Source: Fuerstiella sp. (GTDB lineage Bacteria; Planctomycetota; Planctomycetia; Planctomycetales; Planctomycetaceae). From it: a DNA stretch of 64,000 nt. Below the pieces are notes generated by a model that was not told where the DNA came from, ran no database searches, and was given only the letters and a program-made list of their open reading frames with translations. This document shows, in pieces, positions 9,736 to 19,719 of the stretch (the stretch's first letter is position 1; each line of letters opens with the position of its first letter). The position numbers and the translations under genes are program-made. The stretch is from assembly GCA_014238335.1 (NCBI GenBank), contig JABABI010000018.1:1-64000 (forward strand), in the 5' to 3' direction.

Positions 9736-12700
9736 CTAGTGACCTGACTTCTCCAGTTGAAGATTCAGGCACAGGCCACGAATCTCGTTGTTGAGTACGT
9801 CGAAACTGGCTGGCGTGCCGGCCTCAAGCGTGTTCTCACCCTTGACCATGGACTCGTAGATCTTCGTACGACCTTCGACGTCATCGCTCTTTACTGTCAA
9901 CAGTTCCTGCAGAATGTAGGCAGCTCCGTAAGCTTCCAGAGCCCACACTTCCATTTCTCCAAACCGCTGGCCACCAAAACGGGCTTTGCCGCCCAGTGGC
10001 TGCTGCGTAATCAGCGAATAAGGACCTGTCGCTCGGGCATGAACCTTGTCGTCAACAAGATGGTGGAGTTTAAGCATGTAGATTCGACCGACGGTCGTCT
10101 TCTGCTCCATCTTCTCACCTGTGCGTCCATCAAACAGGCGAGTCTTTCCTTCTTCCGGAAGCTCCGCTTCACGGAGAGCGTCCCGGATTTCGTCTTCTGT
10201 CGCTCCGTCAAAGACAGGGCAGACTGCACGATAGCCCAGCTTACCTGCCGCCCAACCCAGATGAGTTTCCAGAATCTGTCCCACATTCATGCGACTTGGA
10301 ACACCCAGTGGATTGAGAATAATGTCAACAGATGTGCCATCTTCCAGATACGGCATATCCTCAATTGGCAGGACCTTGGAAATCACACCCTTATTTCCGT
10401 GCCGGCCAGCCATCTTGTCGCCCACCGAAATGTGACGCTTTGAGGCAACATAGACTTTCACCATCTGCAGCACTCCGCTGGGCAGCTCGTCGCCCCGCTT
10501 CAGACTGTTCAGTCGGTGATTCTCTTCATCAATAATCGATTCAACGGCCGGCCACTCTTCCTTCAGCAGCTTTCGAGCACCCGTCTTTTTCTGAGCGCTG
10601 CGAATGTCCAGCCCTTCAAAATAGGCCATGAATCCGCGCGCAAATTCAGCAACGGCCCTGTCCTCGTCCAGGGTGCCCATGTCCCGACCATCCGGATCGG
10701 TGAGCGGCTGCCCCAGTTCTGACTTCAGAGACTTGGCGAAAATACGAAACGCTTCCGTAATCCGAACATCACCTTCCGCCTCCACCTCCTTGAGATTGTC
10801 CTCGAACTTCTTTCGTTCAAGTTCAGACAGGCTCATGCGGCGAGAAAACTTCTCGGTATGAATAACGATGCCACCAACGCCACTGGGCACTTCCAGGGAC
10901 TCGTTCTTAACATCTTCACCTGCCCGCCCGAAGATCGCATGCAGCAGTTTCTCTTCCGGCGTCAGCTCAGACTTCGCCTTCGGCGAAACCTTGCCCACAA
11001 GGATGTCACCAGGATGAACTCGTGTGCCAATCCTGACAATGCCATCGTCGTCAAGCTGATGCAGAGCCTTTTCGCTGACGTTGGGAATGTCTCGAGTAAA
11101 CTCTTCACGGCCCAACTTCGTTTCGCGAATCTCAACATCAAATTCATCCAGGTGAATCGACGTATAAACGTCTTCCTTCACCAATCGTTCTGACAGAATG
11201 ATAGCGTCTTCGAAGTTGTATCCTTCCCATGACATGAACGCGACCAGGACATTGCGGCCCAGCGCCAGAGTTCCACTCTTTGTCGCCGCGCTGTCGCACA
11301 ACAGTTGTCCGGCACGAACTTTGTCACCAACGGAAACAATCGGTTTCTGATTAAGACACGTCCGTTCGTTCAGACGAACGAACTTTCGCAGCGGGAACCG
11401 TCGTCCGTCAACTTCGATGCACGTGGCATCGACAAACGTGACCGTCCCGGCTTTCTCCGCTCGCAGCAGCATACCGGAGTGCTGCGCGACGTAGTCTTCC
11501 ATCCCCGTGCCGACAACGGGCCTTTCAGTGATCAGCAGTGGCACCGCCTGCCTCTGCATGTTGGAACCCATCAGGGCACGGTTTGCGTCGTCGTGCTCCA
11601 GAAACGGAATCAAACCAGCGGACACACCGACCATCTGGCACGGTGCCACATCGGTGTACTGAACTCGATCTCTCGGAATCCAGACCACGTCACTTTTGTA
11701 GCGAGCAAGAACGAGATCGTCCTGAAGCACGCCGTCTACAATCGGCGTGTCCGCCGGGGCCACGTGGGCAAATGATTCTTCATCAGCCCGTAACCAGACG
11801 ACTTCGTCGGTGACCTTACCTTCCTCGACCTTGCGGTAAGGCGTAATCAGGAATCCGTAATCATCAACCTTGGCAAAAATCCCAAGACTTGAAATCAACC
11901 CGATGTTTGTTCCCTCCGGCGTTTCGATCGGACAGATGCGACCGTAGTGCGAAATGTGCACGTCACGAACTTCGAACCCGGCACGCTTTCTGTTCAAGCC
12001 GCCCGGACCCAGTGCACTAAGCCGTCGCTCATGTGTCAGCATCGACAGTGGATTCGTCTGGTCAACGACCTGAGAAAGTTCACTGCGACCATAGAAAAAG
12101 TCAATCGCGGCGGAAACACTCTTCGGATTAATGAGCGTTCGCGGCGTCATGCCGTCCACTTCCTTCAGACTCATACGTTCCTGTACGGTCCGGCGAAGTT
12201 TCAGGAAGCCCTTTCGAATCTCATCGGCACCAAGTTCGTCGATGGTCCGCAAACGACGATTGCCGAGGTTGTCGATGTCATCAATATGGGCCGTTTCGTC
12301 ATTCAACCGCAACCGCATCAAGTAGCGAATGGCATTGATGAAGTCTTCCGGGCGAAGCGTCATTTCGTCGTCCGGCACATCCTGGTCGAACTTTCGGTTA
12401 ATACGAAAACGCCCCACGCGACCAAGCCGATAGCGATTGAGGTCAAAGAACTTCTCTTTGAACAAATCCGAGGCCTTGTCGAGATTAGGCGGATTCCCGG
12501 GACGCAGACGCTGATAAATCCGCAACAACGCTTCCTCATGTGTCGACGTAGTGTCTTCCGCAATCGTCTTCAGAATCAGCACATCCTTAACGTCCTCCAC
12601 CAGCTCCACAACTTTGAGACCCGATGAAATCAGTTCCTCAATCATCACCTCGGTCAGCTGTACCCCTGCATCTGCCAGAATTTCTCCGGAGCGATCGTGC

Positions 12701-13458
12701 TTCTCCGGAAAGACGACATCATCGACCACGTAGCGTTCCAGCAGTTTGGCAGGATCAGTCTTTGCTGATATCTTCAACTCTTCAGTTTCGTGATAGAGTC
12801 GAATCAATGCCGCATCCGTGGAGTAGTCCGGTGACATGGCACGCAGCAGCGTCATTGCAGAAAACTTGCCGCTTTGATCGATTCGAACAGCGACCGCGTC
12901 CTTCTTGGTGCAGATCAACTCAATCCAGCTGCCGCGCTCCGGAATAATTCGACACGACTGAGTCTTCCGATCACTGCTGGCGGTCTCTTCCGCCATCACG
13001 AAGTCAACACCTGGCGAACGATGCAGCTGACTAACCACAACGCGTTCGGCACCGTTAATAATGAACTCGCCGCCCCCGATCATGATCGGAATATCACCGA
13101 GGTAAACCTCTTCCTCGACTGGCTGTTCCTTGATCAGACGCAGCCAGACGCGAAATGGCCGGCCATACGTCAAACGCAGCTGTCTGCATTCCGGCGGTGT
13201 GTACCGTGGCTTGCCAAGTTCGTAACGGACGTACTCCAGACGAAACTGACCGTCATAACTTTCGATCGGGAAAACTTCACGCAGAATACCTTCCAGGCCC
13301 TGCTCCAGTCGGTCCCGCGAAGTGCGGTCAAGCTGAAGAAAACGAGCGTACGATTCCGTCTGAATACGAGTCAAATCCGAAATCTCGTAGTCAGCCTGGA
13401 TTTTTCCAAAGTTTCGAACCGGGTCCTGGTCGATTGTACGAACAGCGGGAACTGGCAT
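9736..13458 (-). CDS. rpoB: DNA-directed RNA polymerase subunit beta
   Basis: The 1240-residue protein is the second large RNA polymerase subunit. The rifampicin region is clear: [20 protein letters not shown], then [11 protein letters not shown] and the [12 protein letters not shown] motif. Residues at the positions most often altered in rifampicin resistance (Asp516, His526, Ser531 in E. coli numbering) are the sensitive type; Asn518 is Thr here. The C-terminus contains the [24 protein letters not shown] segment that contacts beta'. It is separated from rplL by 328 bp that hold a candidate promoter and two hairpins. Confidence 0.97.
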   Translation of the reverse strand: MPVPAVRTIDQDPVRNFGKIQADYEISDLTRIQTESYARFLQLDRTSRDRLEQGLEGILREVFPIESYDGQFRLEYVRYELGKPRYTPPECRQLRLTYGRPFRVWLRLIKEQPVEEEVYLGDIPIMIGGGEFIINGAERVVVSQLHRSPGVDFVMAEETASSDRKTQSCRIIPERGSWIELICTKKDAVAVRIDQSGKFSAMTLLRAMSPDYSTDAALIRLYHETEELKISAKTDPAKLLERYVVDDVVFPEKHDRSGEILADAGVQLTEVMIEELISSGLKVVELVEDVKDVLILKTIAEDTTSTHEEALLRIYQRLRPGNPPNLDKASDLFKEKFFDLNRYRLGRVGRFRINRKFDQDVPDDEMTLRPEDFINAIRYLMRLRLNDETAHIDDIDNLGNRRLRTIDELGADEIRKGFLKLRRTVQERMSLKEVDGMTPRTLINPKSVSAAIDFFYGRSELSQVVDQTNPLSMLTHERRLSALGPGGLNRKRAGFEVRDVHISHYGRICPIETPEGTNIGLISSLGIFAKVDDYGFLITPYRKVEEGKVTDEVVWLRADEESFAHVAPADTPIVDGVLQDDLVLARYKSDVVWIPRDRVQYTDVAPCQMVGVSAGLIPFLEHDDANRALMGSNMQRQAVPLLITERPVVGTGMEDYVAQHSGMLLRAEKAGTVTFVDATCIEVDGRRFPLRKFVRLNERTCLNQKPIVSVGDKVRAGQLLCDSAATKSGTLALGRNVLVAFMSWEGYNFEDAIILSERLVKEDVYTSIHLDEFDVEIRETKLGREEFTRDIPNVSEKALHQLDDDGIVRIGTRVHPGDILVGKVSPKAKSELTPEEKLLHAIFGRAGEDVKNESLEVPSGVGGIVIHTEKFSRRMSLSELERKKFEDNLKEVEAEGDVRITEAFRIFAKSLKSELGQPLTDPDGRDMGTLDEDRAVAEFARGFMAYFEGLDIRSAQKKTGARKLLKEEWPAVESIIDEENHRLNSLKRGDELPSGVLQMVKVYVASKRHISVGDKMAGRHGNKGVISKVLPIEDMPYLEDGTSVDIILNPLGVPSRMNVGQILETHLGWAAGKLGYRAVCPVFDGATEDEIRDALREAELPEEGKTRLFDGRTGEKMEQKTTVGRIYMLKLHHLVDDKVHARATGPYSLITQQPLGGKARFGGQRFGEMEVWALEAYGAAYILQELLTVKSDDVEGRTKIYESMVKGENTLEAGTPASFDVLNNEIRGLCLNLQLEKSGH

Positions 13459-13545
13459 TTCAACGATTGCCTTCTGAAGTCAACAATACGGAACCAAGGA
13501 AATTCGGACTGGTGCGGCCACCCAACGCGCGCAACGAAAGACACC

Positions 13546-13560
13546 TGCCTCTATGAGGCA
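13546..13560 (-). other. Short hairpin in the rpoB leader
   Basis: TGCCTC-TAT-GAGGCA forms a 6-bp stem with a 3-base loop about 90 bp before the rpoB start. No T tract follows, so it is not a simple terminator. It would lie inside a leader transcribed from the candidate promoter at 13678-13707. Confidence 0.35.
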
Positions 13561-13677
13561 ACTGCCGGGTTCTCACCAGAATGCGATGGCAAAAGAGTCT
13601 TGATGATCAAATCAGCCGTCGATCAGAATCCGAAAGCACAACGCTGTAACACGCTGCCCACCATTCAGGTGGCCAGA

Positions 13678-13707
13678 AGTCTAGCAAATCCGGGTAGATT
13701 GTGCCAA
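13678..13707 (-). promoter_or_regulatory. Candidate promoter for rpoB-rpoC
   Basis: On the minus strand TTGGCA (13707-13702) and TAGACT (13683-13678) are separated by 18 bases. The predicted start would give an rpoB leader of roughly 210 bases. The spacer and hexamers fit a sigma-70 consensus. It would permit rpoBC expression that is uncoupled from the ribosomal protein genes upstream. Confidence 0.45.
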
Positions 13708-13720
13708 TTAACGCGAGTAG

Positions 13721-13744
13721 CTGGAGCGACTTGCGCCGCTCCAG
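13721..13744 (-). other. Hairpin between rplL and rpoB
   Basis: CTGGAGCG and CGCTCCAG form a perfect 8-bp stem around an 8-base loop, 43 bp after the rplL stop. There is no T tract on either side. By analogy with the rplL-rpoB intergenic region of enterobacteria, which holds an attenuator and an RNase III site, it could be a processing or attenuation site; that is inference from position. Confidence 0.5.
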
Positions 13745-13786
13745 CCCTCGTTGCGGAGCTTCAACTACAGATTTTCTGCATCTGCG

Positions 13787-14206
13787 TTATTTGATTTCGC
13801 AGGCGCCGCCGGCACCTTCGATTTCTTCCTTCAGCTTTTCGGCGTCTTCTTTCGAAACGCCTTCTTTGATTGCCTTTGGAGCACCTTCGACCATGTCTTT
13901 GGCTTCCTTCAGCCCCAACCCGGTCGCAGCCCGAACAACTTTAATCACGGGAATCTTGTTGCCGCCGTCGCCTGTCAGAACAACGTCGAACTCTGTCTGC
14001 ACGACAGCAGCAGCTCCGCCGTCGTCGTCCCCGGCAGCCGGACCAGGCATAACAACCGCGCCACCACCTGCGGGCTCGATGTTGTGAGCCTCCTTCAGAT
14101 AGTCCACAACCTTCTTGGCCTCCAGCAGAGTCAGACCGACAATCTTGTCGCCAAGTTCTTTGGTTGCACTGTCAAATTCCGTTGCTTCTGCTTCAGCAGT
14201 AGACAT
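13787..14206 (-). CDS. rplL: 50S ribosomal protein L7/L12
   Basis: The 139-residue stalk protein has an N-terminal dimerisation domain, a long Gly/Ala/Asp-rich hinge (about residues 47-72, with GGGAVV and DDDGGAAA) and the C-terminal domain with [20 protein letters not shown] and [16 protein letters not shown], which recruits translational GTPases. The hinge makes it somewhat longer than the usual 120-125 residues. AAGGTAAGGATAA precedes the ATG. It lies 89 bp after rplJ, the usual partner gene for the stalk base. Confidence 0.97.
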   Translation of the reverse strand: MSTAEAEATEFDSATKELGDKIVGLTLLEAKKVVDYLKEAHNIEPAGGGAVVMPGPAAGDDDGGAAAVVQTEFDVVLTGDGGNKIPVIKVVRAATGLGLKEAKDMVEGAPKAIKEGVSKEDAEKLKEEIEGAGGACEIK

Positions 14207-14295
14207 TTATCCTTACCTTTCGTTTCGTTTCTGTAAAGAAGCTATCGCAATAAAGCTGTCGACCTGCCCAAACGGCTTGCGTCAGGACACAGCGG

Positions 14296-14811
14296 TTATT
14301 CATCTTCGCCTGAAATCTTTTTCAGGCAGCCTGCCAGCAATCCACCAGGCCCCTGCATAGCGCCAGCCAGCTGAGCCCCCGGCCCCAGCAGGCACCCGGC
14401 AATCTGGCCAATCAGCTCAGTCCGGCCCGGACTCTTACTCAACCTGTCAACACCGTCAGCGTCAAGCCCCTGCCCCTCAACGGTAGCACCCTTGATTGAC
14501 AATTGCTCAAGCCGCTTAGCCCAGCCGGTGATCTCTTTTGAAAGAGCAACCACGTCGTCGCTGCCCCAGCACAAAGTCGACGGCCCGGCCAGCACCTCAT
14601 CAAGCCCCTCAACACCAAGTCGCTGCAGGGCATTCTTTGCGATCGAGTTCTTGACAGTCAGCGCAGAAATCTTCGATGCACGCAGCCCCAAACGCCACTC
14701 ATTCGCTGATATTGCATCAAGCTTCGAGCAATCGACAACCAAAAAGTCACGGGCCTCACCCAAGCGCGACTGAATGTCTTCGATCAACATATCTTTGATT
14801 TGACGACTCAT
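14296..14811 (-). CDS. rplJ: 50S ribosomal protein L10
   Basis: The 171-residue protein is the stalk base that anchors L7/L12 dimers to 23S rRNA. It has the expected N-terminal globular region (residues 1-110) and an Ala/Gly-rich C-terminal helical tail near GCLLGPGAQLAGAM. AAGG lies 7 bases before the ATG. Its place between rplA and rplL, and its length, support the assignment; the sequence is fairly divergent. Confidence 0.92.
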   Translation of the reverse strand: MSRQIKDMLIEDIQSRLGEARDFLVVDCSKLDAISANEWRLGLRASKISALTVKNSIAKNALQRLGVEGLDEVLAGPSTLCWGSDDVVALSKEITGWAKRLEQLSIKGATVEGQGLDADGVDRLSKSPGRTELIGQIAGCLLGPGAQLAGAMQGPGGLLAGCLKKISGEDE

Positions 14812-14863
14812 TTGACAACCTTACCGAATTCCGACGCAACCAACGCTACCCAGCAGAACCGAA

Positions 14864-15568
14864 CTAGACGGCCACGGAAATGGAGGGACTCATGGTGCCT
14901 GAAATGCTCAACCCACGCATGTAAATACCCTTGGACGTCGAGGGCTTCATCGCACGAACAAACTGCAGCAGAGCTTCGATATTCTCAAGCAGTTGAGTAG
15001 ACTCAAACGACATACGTCCGACGATGCAGTGAATGTTACCGCCCGCATCCACCCGGAACTCGACCTTCCCGGCCTTGTACTCCTTAACAGCTGTAGCAAT
15101 ATCCTGCGTGACAGTACCAGCACGGGGTGACGGCATCAGGCCCCGTGGCCCCAGCACGCGACCCAGCGGACCTACCACACCCATCATGTCCGGCGCCGCA
15201 ATAGCCACATCAAAATCAAGCCAGCCGTCCTTAATCTTGTCAGCCAGCTCCTTGCCGCCGACACTGTCCGCCCCGGCAGCTTCAGCGACAGCGACGTTGT
15301 CACCCTGAGCAAACACAACAACACGCTGAGTCTTCCCAATACCGTGCGGCAGCACGATAGACCCACGAACCATCTGATCCGCCTGCTTGGGATCAACCCC
15401 CAAACGCAACGCCACCTCTACCGCCTGATCAAAGCCGCACGGCTTAACACCTTTGGGAAGACTCTTATCCAGAGTCTTCAGTGCATCAACAGCCGCATCG
15501 AGTTCCAGAACTTCGTACCCGGCAGCCTTCTTCAACAGAGCTGCCATTCGCTTTGAGTGACGCGACAT
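14864..15568 (-). CDS. rplA: 50S ribosomal protein L1
   Basis: The 234-residue protein forms the mobile L1 stalk at the ribosomal E site. Motifs include [35 protein letters not shown] and [18 protein letters not shown]. The start at 15568 (MSRHSKRM) is chosen because TAGGTGAAG lies just upstream; the open frame continues to 15616 but that extension is not L1-like. It lies 54 bp after rplK, the normal L11 operon partner. In E. coli L1 represses its own operon; no target structure was sought here. Confidence 0.96.
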   Translation of the reverse strand: MSRHSKRMAALLKKAAGYEVLELDAAVDALKTLDKSLPKGVKPCGFDQAVEVALRLGVDPKQADQMVRGSIVLPHGIGKTQRVVVFAQGDNVAVAEAAGADSVGGKELADKIKDGWLDFDVAIAAPDMMGVVGPLGRVLGPRGLMPSPRAGTVTQDIATAVKEYKAGKVEFRVDAGGNIHCIVGRMSFESTQLLENIEALLQFVRAMKPSTSKGIYMRGLSISGTMSPSISVAV

Positions 15569-15622
15569 GACTTCACCTAAAATTCCAACAATGACCTGAA
15601 ACCGACGCCCACGCAAGAACTG

Positions 15623-16048
15623 CTAGTCAACGACTTCCAGCCCCATACTGCGAGCCGTACCTGCAATTACCTTCACAGCCTGTTCCACCGAACTGCTGTT
15701 CAAATCCGCATACTTGACTTTTGCAATCTCCTCCAACTGCGACAAAGTGACTGTTCCCACTTTATTCAACAGAGGATTAGAAGCCCCCTTGGCAATCCCG
15801 GCTGCTTTTTTCAGCAACACCGCCGCCGGCGGACTCTTCAGCACGAAGTCAAACGAACGATCATTATAAACACTGATCACCACAGGAACGGTCGTCCCCA
15901 TCAGATCACGAGTCTGATCATTAAACTGCTGGACAAACTGTCCAATATTGACACCGTGCGGACCCAATGCAGTACCCACAGGAGGAGCCGGAGTGGCCTG
16001 CCCGCCAGTAACCTGTACTTTTATTTCCACAACAAGCTGCTTGCCCAT
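15623..16048 (-). CDS. rplK: 50S ribosomal protein L11
   Basis: The 141-residue protein binds the GTPase-associated centre of 23S rRNA. It carries TGGQATPAPPVGTALGPHGV near the N-terminus and DLNSSSVEQAVKVIAGTARS near the C-terminus. The start is placed at the ATG at 16048 (MGKQLVVEIKVQV), which matches the family; the frame extends seven codons further to a TTG. It follows nusG by 23 bp. Confidence 0.97.
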   Translation of the reverse strand: MGKQLVVEIKVQVTGGQATPAPPVGTALGPHGVNIGQFVQQFNDQTRDLMGTTVPVVISVYNDRSFDFVLKSPPAAVLLKKAAGIAKGASNPLLNKVGTVTLSQLEEIAKVKYADLNSSSVEQAVKVIAGTARSMGLEVVD

Positions 16049-16071
16049 AGCCAGCAAACCCAGATTCAAAG

Positions 16072-16638
16072 TTAAACAGACTCAACCTGCCAGTGATCCA
16101 ACTCAACTGGCGTAGACCGACCAAAGATCTCAATCAACACTGACACTTTGCCATTGTGCTCATCAATCCCCTCAATCGTTCCCTCAAACGCTTCAAATGT
16201 ACCTTCACGAATTTTCACAATATCACCCTGCGAAAACTCGATCTTCACCTTCGCGGCGGACCCCGCATCTTCCTCGGCCTTACCGAGCATTCGATCAACC
16301 TCGAACTGCTCCATCGGCATCGGTTTTCCGGCAGCTCCGGCAAAATCACCCACACCACCGGTGTCCCGAACGAGATACCAAGTCTCATCATTCAGAACCA
16401 TGTTGATCATTATGTAACCCGGAAACAGCTTCCGGTCATGCTCTCGAGCCTTGCCACTTCGTGTATCCACAACCTTCTCGGAAGGAATCATGATCTCCCC
16501 GAAGAATTCCTCGAGCCCTTCCAGCTTAATCTTCTTGAGCAACGCATCGCGAATCGTACGCTCTCGGTTTGTCTGAACTTTCAGCACATACCAGAGCCTG
16601 TCTTCAGACGAATCGGATTCCGCAGATTCATTGGACAT
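16072..16638 (-). CDS. nusG: Transcription termination/antitermination factor NusG
   Basis: The 188-residue protein has an NGN domain ([20 protein letters not shown] at about residue 14, [20 protein letters not shown] at about 76-95) and a C-terminal KOW domain (about 133-186, [20 protein letters not shown]). NusG binds the beta' clamp and links transcription to Rho or the ribosome. The ATG at 16638 is preferred over the adjacent TTG. The gene order secE-nusG-rplK is the widely conserved one. Confidence 0.97.
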   Translation of the reverse strand: MSNESAESDSSEDRLWYVLKVQTNRERTIRDALLKKIKLEGLEEFFGEIMIPSEKVVDTRSGKAREHDRKLFPGYIMINMVLNDETWYLVRDTGGVGDFAGAAGKPMPMEQFEVDRMLGKAEEDAGSAAKVKIEFSQGDIVKIREGTFEAFEGTIEGIDEHNGKVSVLIEIFGRSTPVELDHWQVESV

Positions 16639-16778
16639 CAATTAATCGCCATCTCTGACATTGCAAACCTCAGGCTCCACGAACGAAGCGGGGTATCCTG
16701 ACTGCCTCCAACCGACATTTCAACCACCGACACTCACCGAATCCGGTTTTGTCACGTTCTCACCGAATGACCGGTGAA

Positions 16779-17210
16779 TCAATACTCAATGAACTTAATC
16801 AGAGTAAAGAACCCCTTCCAGAAAAAGTCCACCCCTGAAAGAAACAAGCCCAGAAACAGCATCGTAACAATGACAACCACGGTCGACTGCATGACCTGTT
16901 TCCGACCAGGCCAAACCACCTTATCAAGCTCCGACTCGACGGAAACAAGAAAGTCAGCAAACTGAGGAACGTTGATCGCCCGAAAAGCACACCAACACAA
17001 CAGCACCCAGACACCCAACGGCACACCAATACGAATCGGCTGCTCGTCGCCACCCAGAGGCCCGTTGGACAGACTGAAGCACCCAAAGGCGACCAACACA
17101 GCGACAGCAATAAACGTCGCCTGACGAACCATCTTCCCCTGAGCAGGCTTGTATACACCAAACCTGAACAGTTCACTAAGAAATGAAGCCACCGGGCTTT
17201 TACTCGACAT
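16779..17210 (-). CDS. secE: Preprotein translocase subunit SecE with additional membrane segments
   Basis: The 143-residue protein ends with the SecE core: ESELDKVVWPGRKQVMQST followed by a transmembrane helix (about residues 108-133). SecE clamps SecY in the Sec translocon. Two further hydrophobic segments (about 29-46 and 62-82) precede the core, so the protein is predicted to cross the membrane three times, as in E. coli SecE rather than the single-span form. Its place between tRNA-Trp and nusG supports the call. Confidence 0.93.
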   Translation of the reverse strand: MSSKSPVASFLSELFRFGVYKPAQGKMVRQATFIAVAVLVAFGCFSLSNGPLGGDEQPIRIGVPLGVWVLLCWCAFRAINVPQFADFLVSVESELDKVVWPGRKQVMQSTVVVIVTMLFLGLFLSGVDFFWKGFFTLIKFIEY

Positions 17211-17255
17211 CCATCAGACTCTCAGCAAATAAACTGAAACACAATCAAGCAGAAA

Positions 17256-17328
<73 letters not shown>

Positions 17329-17341
17329 TCAAGCCACGCCA

Positions 17342-17494
17342 TTACTTCTTGCGAGACTCTTTGTGCAGGGTATGCCTGCGCAGCTTCGGACAATACTTAT
17401 TCAACTCAAGACGCTCTGTACCCCGAGTCTCTTTAATAACTCGATAGTTGCGCAACCCCGTTTCGGTGCACTCCAGCCAAACATACTCTCTCAC
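17342..17494 (-). CDS. rpmG: 50S ribosomal protein L33
   Basis: This small gene encodes 50 residues. It starts at GTG 17494 (VREYVWLECTETG), with GGGGGTC about 5 bases upstream, and ends TLHKESRKK followed by TAA. The segments YRVIKETRG and LNKYCPKLRRHTLHKES match L33. Cysteines are present at residues 9 and 35 only, so the four-cysteine zinc ribbon of the zinc-dependent form is not complete. The location directly downstream of tuf and upstream of tRNA-Trp and secE is the usual one. Confidence 0.93.
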   Translation of the reverse strand: MREYVWLECTETGLRNYRVIKETRGTERLELNKYCPKLRRHTLHKESRKK

Positions 17495-17512
17495 CGGAAG
17501 ACCCCCACCAGA

Positions 17513-17555
17513 TCAAACAGAAAACTGCCTGCCCACCATCAGGCGAGCAGGCAGT
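17513..17555 (-). terminator. Likely intrinsic terminator or attenuator after tuf
   Basis: ACTGCCTGC and GCAGGCAGT form a perfect 9-bp stem around a 14-base loop, starting 20 bp after the tuf stop. On the minus strand it is followed by TTTTCTGTTTG. The structure would lower readthrough from the highly expressed tuf gene into rpmG, secE and nusG. The U tract is interrupted, so termination may be partial. Confidence 0.6.
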
Positions 17556-17574
17556 GAATTCCACTACACATCTA

Positions 17575-18771
17575 TTACTCGACGATCTTCGTAACGATAC
17601 CCGAACCGACAGTACGACCACCTTCACGAATCGCGAAACGACTCCCCTCTTCCATTGCAATGGGCTTACCAAGAGTCACTTCAACCTTCACGTTATCGCC
17701 AGGCATACACATCTCAGCACCACCCAGCAAATCCGTCGTGCCAGTCACGTCCGTCGTACGGAAATAAAACTGCGGCCGATACCCTGAGAAGAAAGGAGTA
17801 TGGCGACCCCCTTCATCCTTGCTCAGAACGTATACTTCGCCCTCAAACTTCGTGTGTGGATTAATAGACCCAGGAGCAGCAAGAACCTGCCCGCGCTGAA
17901 TGTCCTCTTTCTTCAAACCACGAAGCAGCAGACCGACATTATCACCAGCCTGACCCTGATCCAGGGTCTTCTGAAACATCTCCACACCAGTGCAGGTAGT
18001 CTCCTGAGTGTCGGCGAGACCAACGATCTCAACCTTCTCACCAACCTTCACAATACCCTGCTCAATTCGCCCCGTCGCAACCGTGCCCCGACCTTCAATC
18101 GAGAACACATCCTCAACCGACATCAGGAAAGGCTTGTTTTCATCACGAACAGGCTCAGGAATATTCGCATCAAGAACTTCCATCAGCTCAGTAATACACG
18201 CACTAAACGCGTCATCATTCGGATTATCCAGAGCCCCCTTCGCATTCCCCTTCACCAGAGGAATATCATCGCCCGGGAAGCCATATTTCGTCAGAAGCTC
18301 ACGAACTTCCAACTCAACCAACTCCAGCAGATCCTCATCATCAACAAGATCCACCTTGTTCATGAAGACCACAAGAGCAGGAACGTCCACCTGACGAGCC
18401 AGCAGAATATGCTCGCGAGTCTGCGGCATAGGACCGCTATCCGCCGCCACCACCAGAATCGCACCATCCATCTGGGCGGCACCAGTAATCATATTCTTAA
18501 TAAAGTCCGCATGCCCCGGACAGTCAATATGGGCGTAGTGGCGATTCGGAGTCTCATACTCAACATGACTCGCAGCAATCGTCACCGTCTTGGTTGCATC
18601 ACGAACAGTACCACCCTTGGCAATATCCGCATAACTCTTCGCAGTCCCCAGGCCCTTACCCGCCTGAACCGCAAGAATCGCAGCAGTGGTTGTCGTCTTA
18701 CCATGGTCAATATGACCAATAGTCCCCACGTTCACATGAGGCTTTGTACGTTCGAAAGTTTCCTTAGCCAT
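17575..18771 (-). CDS. tuf: Translation elongation factor Tu
   Basis: The 398-residue GTPase delivers aminoacyl-tRNA to the ribosome. Motifs include GHIDHGKTT near residue 19, DCPGHADF near 81, NKVDLVDD near 136, and the C-terminal barrel ending [14 protein letters not shown]. The start at 18771 ([14 protein letters not shown]) is chosen by family; GGAG lies 7 bases upstream, while the frame stays open to 18864. It sits directly after four tRNA genes, the tufB arrangement. It is the only tuf in the window; none lies between fusA and rpsJ. Confidence 0.98.
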   Translation of the reverse strand: MAKETFERTKPHVNVGTIGHIDHGKTTTTAAILAVQAGKGLGTAKSYADIAKGGTVRDATKTVTIAASHVEYETPNRHYAHIDCPGHADFIKNMITGAAQMDGAILVVAADSGPMPQTREHILLARQVDVPALVVFMNKVDLVDDEDLLELVELEVRELLTKYGFPGDDIPLVKGNAKGALDNPNDDAFSACITELMEVLDANIPEPVRDENKPFLMSVEDVFSIEGRGTVATGRIEQGIVKVGEKVEIVGLADTQETTCTGVEMFQKTLDQGQAGDNVGLLLRGLKKEDIQRGQVLAAPGSINPHTKFEGEVYVLSKDEGGRHTPFFSGYRPQFYFRTTDVTGTTDLLGGAEMCMPGDNVKVEVTLGKPIAMEEGSRFAIREGGRTVGSGIVTKIVE

Positions 18772-18886
18772 CTCCAGACTCCACGTCGACCCCAACAGTC
18801 CTTCACCGTCAACGGTCAACAAAACGTTCAAAAAAAACACAAACCGGCGCCTCACACGAGACACAAACTCACATCAACCTAACCAA

Positions 18887-18959
18887 AGCTGCTGATGGGA
18901 TTTGAACCCATGACCTCGTCCTTACCAAGGACGCACTCTACCGACTGAGCTACAGCAGC
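18887..18959 (-). tRNA. tRNA-Thr (anticodon GGT)
   Basis: A 73-base cloverleaf has a perfect acceptor stem GCTGCTG/CAGCAGC, the anticodon loop CTTGGTAAG and a T arm with GTTCAAA. No 3' CCA is encoded. It is the last of four tRNA genes before tuf and is likely cotranscribed with them. Confidence 0.97.
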
Positions 18960-19071
18960 ATTACTCGATCGGCCCTCAAAGAAGGTCTTTCCCAAAACCA
19001 GAACACCAGGCAACAAAAAACACCGCCCTCGCCGACCGTGGTTACACAAATCCAACCGCGAGAAGGAATAA

Positions 19072-19142
19072 AGCGGGCGATGGGAATCGAACCCACACGA
19101 CCAGCTTGGAAGGCTGGAGTTCTACCATTGAACTACGCCCGC
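19072..19142 (-). tRNA. tRNA-Gly (anticodon TCC)
   Basis: A 71-base cloverleaf has a perfect acceptor stem GCGGGCG/CGCCCGC, anticodon stem-loop CAGCCTTCCAAGCTG and a T arm with GTTCGAT. No 3' CCA is encoded. It is third in the tRNA-tuf cluster. Confidence 0.97.
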
Positions 19143-19182
19143 AGGCACCCCCCGCAACCACTGGCCACGCGAAGCAATGAGA

Positions 19183-19265
19183 TGGGGGCAGCAGGATTCG
19201 AACCTGCGAAGGCATACGCCACCAGATTTACAGTCTGGCCCATTTGGCCACTCTGGAACACCCCC
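19183..19265 (-). tRNA. tRNA-Tyr (anticodon GTA)
   Basis: An 83-base class II tRNA with a long variable arm. The anticodon stem-loop is CCAGA-CTGTAAA-TCTGG and the T arm is GCAGG-TTCGAAT-CCTGC. The acceptor is GGGGGTG/TGCCCCC, with two G-T wobble pairs. No 3' CCA is encoded. It is second in the tRNA-tuf cluster. Confidence 0.95.
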
Positions 19266-19330
19266 CAATTTTGCTCGCAAACCCTGCAGAAGAAGCTACT
19301 TACGACACCCCATTCCACAAAAGTACACTA

Positions 19331-19403
<73 letters not shown>

Positions 19404-19431
19404 GCAGACCGATCGCCGTGGCGAGCCGGGC

Positions 19432-19459
19432 AGTATAGCAATCGGAAAACGGCAAGCAA
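19432..19459 (-). promoter_or_regulatory. Candidate promoter of the tRNA-tuf operon
   Basis: On the minus strand TTGCTT (19459-19454) and TATACT (19437-19432) are separated by 16 bases. The start would fall near 19425, about 20 bases before tRNA-Thr(TGT). The -10 box is strong and the -35 box weak. Confidence 0.5.
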
Positions 19460-19479
19460 GGCCGATCCAATAAAGCTTT

Positions 19480-19505
19480 GATTGACTCTCAATTTAAAGT
19501 CAATC
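19480..19505. other. Inverted repeat between the sigma gene and the tRNA cluster
   Basis: GATTGACT and AGTCAATC form an 8-bp stem around a 10-base AT-rich loop. There is no clear T tract, so it is a weak terminator candidate for the sigma gene at best. It sits just upstream of the tRNA-tuf promoter candidate, so an operator is another possibility. The remaining bases of the 316-bp gap 19404-19719 show nothing else. Confidence 0.35.
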
Positions 19506-19719
19506 GGCAGGCTGACTGTCGCTTGCAGTGACTTCACGGCAACAAACAACTGCAAATGATTAAGCTTCTGAGCGTTACCTGCCATCGGTTGGCAGACCAC
19601 TCCGCATGAACAGAAGGCAACCCGAATTGGGGTTCGCTGGCAGAATGGCGTCGACCCGCAGAATGACGTTCTTAGCCCCCTTCAGTCGGCACGCAATCAG
19701 CAGCGATACCGTAAAAGCA

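Noticed and set aside
12874..13794. 306-codon plus-strand open frame opposite rpoB and its leader
   Set aside because: Antisense shadow that ends within rplL; no protein-like features.
17800..18882. 360-codon plus-strand open frame opposite tuf
   Set aside because: Antisense shadow of EF-Tu.
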